From assembly GCA_943704525.1 (NCBI GenBank), contig CALSCQ010003142.1, positions 1-19,709 of the forward strand: a stretch of DNA of 19,709 nucleotides, in the 5' to 3' direction. A program made the translations under genes and the position numbers. Positions 19,536 to 19,709 of the stretch are shown piece after piece; position 1 is the first letter of the stretch, and each line of letters starts with the position of its first letter. The DNA comes from Pigoraptor vietnamica (Eukaryota > Opisthokonta > Filasterea). The notes under the pieces are model-generated. The model saw only the letters and a program-made list of their open reading frames with translations, ran no database searches and was not told where the DNA came from.

Positions 19536-19582
19536 GCAGTTTGTGATACTGACAGTCGATGGTTCAAATCCATCCCGAAAAA
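19536..19582 (+). tRNA. tRNA-His-like 3' half (anticodon GTG); 5' half not found
   Basis: Folding by eye: anticodon stem CAGT/ACTG (19537-19540 with 19548-19551) encloses the seven-base loop TTGTGAT (19541-19547), with U33 and anticodon GTG for His. A five-base variable region (19553-19557) follows. The T arm is perfect: GATGG / TTCAAAT / CCATC (19558-19574), which is also a good Pol III B box. CCGAAAA (19575-19581) then sits where the 3' acceptor strand should be. The sequence upstream offers only a weak D-arm-like hairpin and no TTTTCGG partner for the acceptor strand, so a complete cloverleaf cannot be built. It may be a truncated pseudogene, a tRNA-derived repeat, or a tRNA with an unusual layout. 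Confidence 0.45.
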
Positions 19583-19601
19583 TAATGTTTGCGTTGTGTT
19601 T

Positions 19602-19709
<108 letters not shown>

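Overview
The window reads as nuclear DNA of an unidentified, probably flagellated, unicellular eukaryote. Genes are compact and moderately GC-rich. Many are split by short GT-AG introns: 22 placed here, about 76-216 nt long. There are signal peptides, an ER-retention tail, a Golgi/ER nucleotide-sugar transporter and a centrin/SFI1-type coiled-coil protein, and there are no operons or bacterial ribosome binding sites. I could not assign a lineage. The first bases are a G run and the last ~107 bases are pure (GT)n, so both ends look like assembly breakpoints.

Layout. 123-751 (+) is the 3' end of a mitochondrial-type (AK3-like) adenylate kinase, three exons. 1101-3052 (-) is a seven-exon protein disulfide isomerase of the P5/PDIA6 type, 428 aa, ending in SDEL. 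3325-4698 (-) and 5049-6380 (-) are tandem intronless paralogues: each has a signal peptide, an acidic linker, a potassium-channel-type T1/BTB domain and a conserved C-terminal domain with eight shared cysteines. 6681-9540 (-) is a six-exon, 708-aa protein with about 11 membrane segments and no family I recognise. 10026-13376 (+) is an eight-exon, 821-aa coiled-coil protein with repeated SFI1-like Trp motifs, resembling CCDC191. 13377-14807 is mostly non-coding, with one small membrane ORF. 14808-15824 (-) is an intronless SLC35D-type nucleotide-sugar transporter. 16266-18027 (-) is a three-exon FAD-dependent oxidoreductase of the COG2907 type with a hydrophobic C-terminal tail. 18028-19709 has no confident gene, but contains a sequence matching the 3' half of a tRNA-His and ends in the GT microsatellite.

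Functionally, several genes belong to the secretory pathway: a disulfide isomerase, a sugar-nucleotide transporter, two predicted secreted cysteine-rich proteins and a large polytopic membrane protein. The most unusual element is the pair of T1/BTB proteins. This fold normally acts in the cytosol or nucleus, yet both copies carry signal peptides, N-glycosylation sequons (one inside the T1 domain) and eight conserved cysteines. They also share a nearly identical 189-bp block over the start of the T1 domain, which suggests recent gene conversion or very strong constraint.
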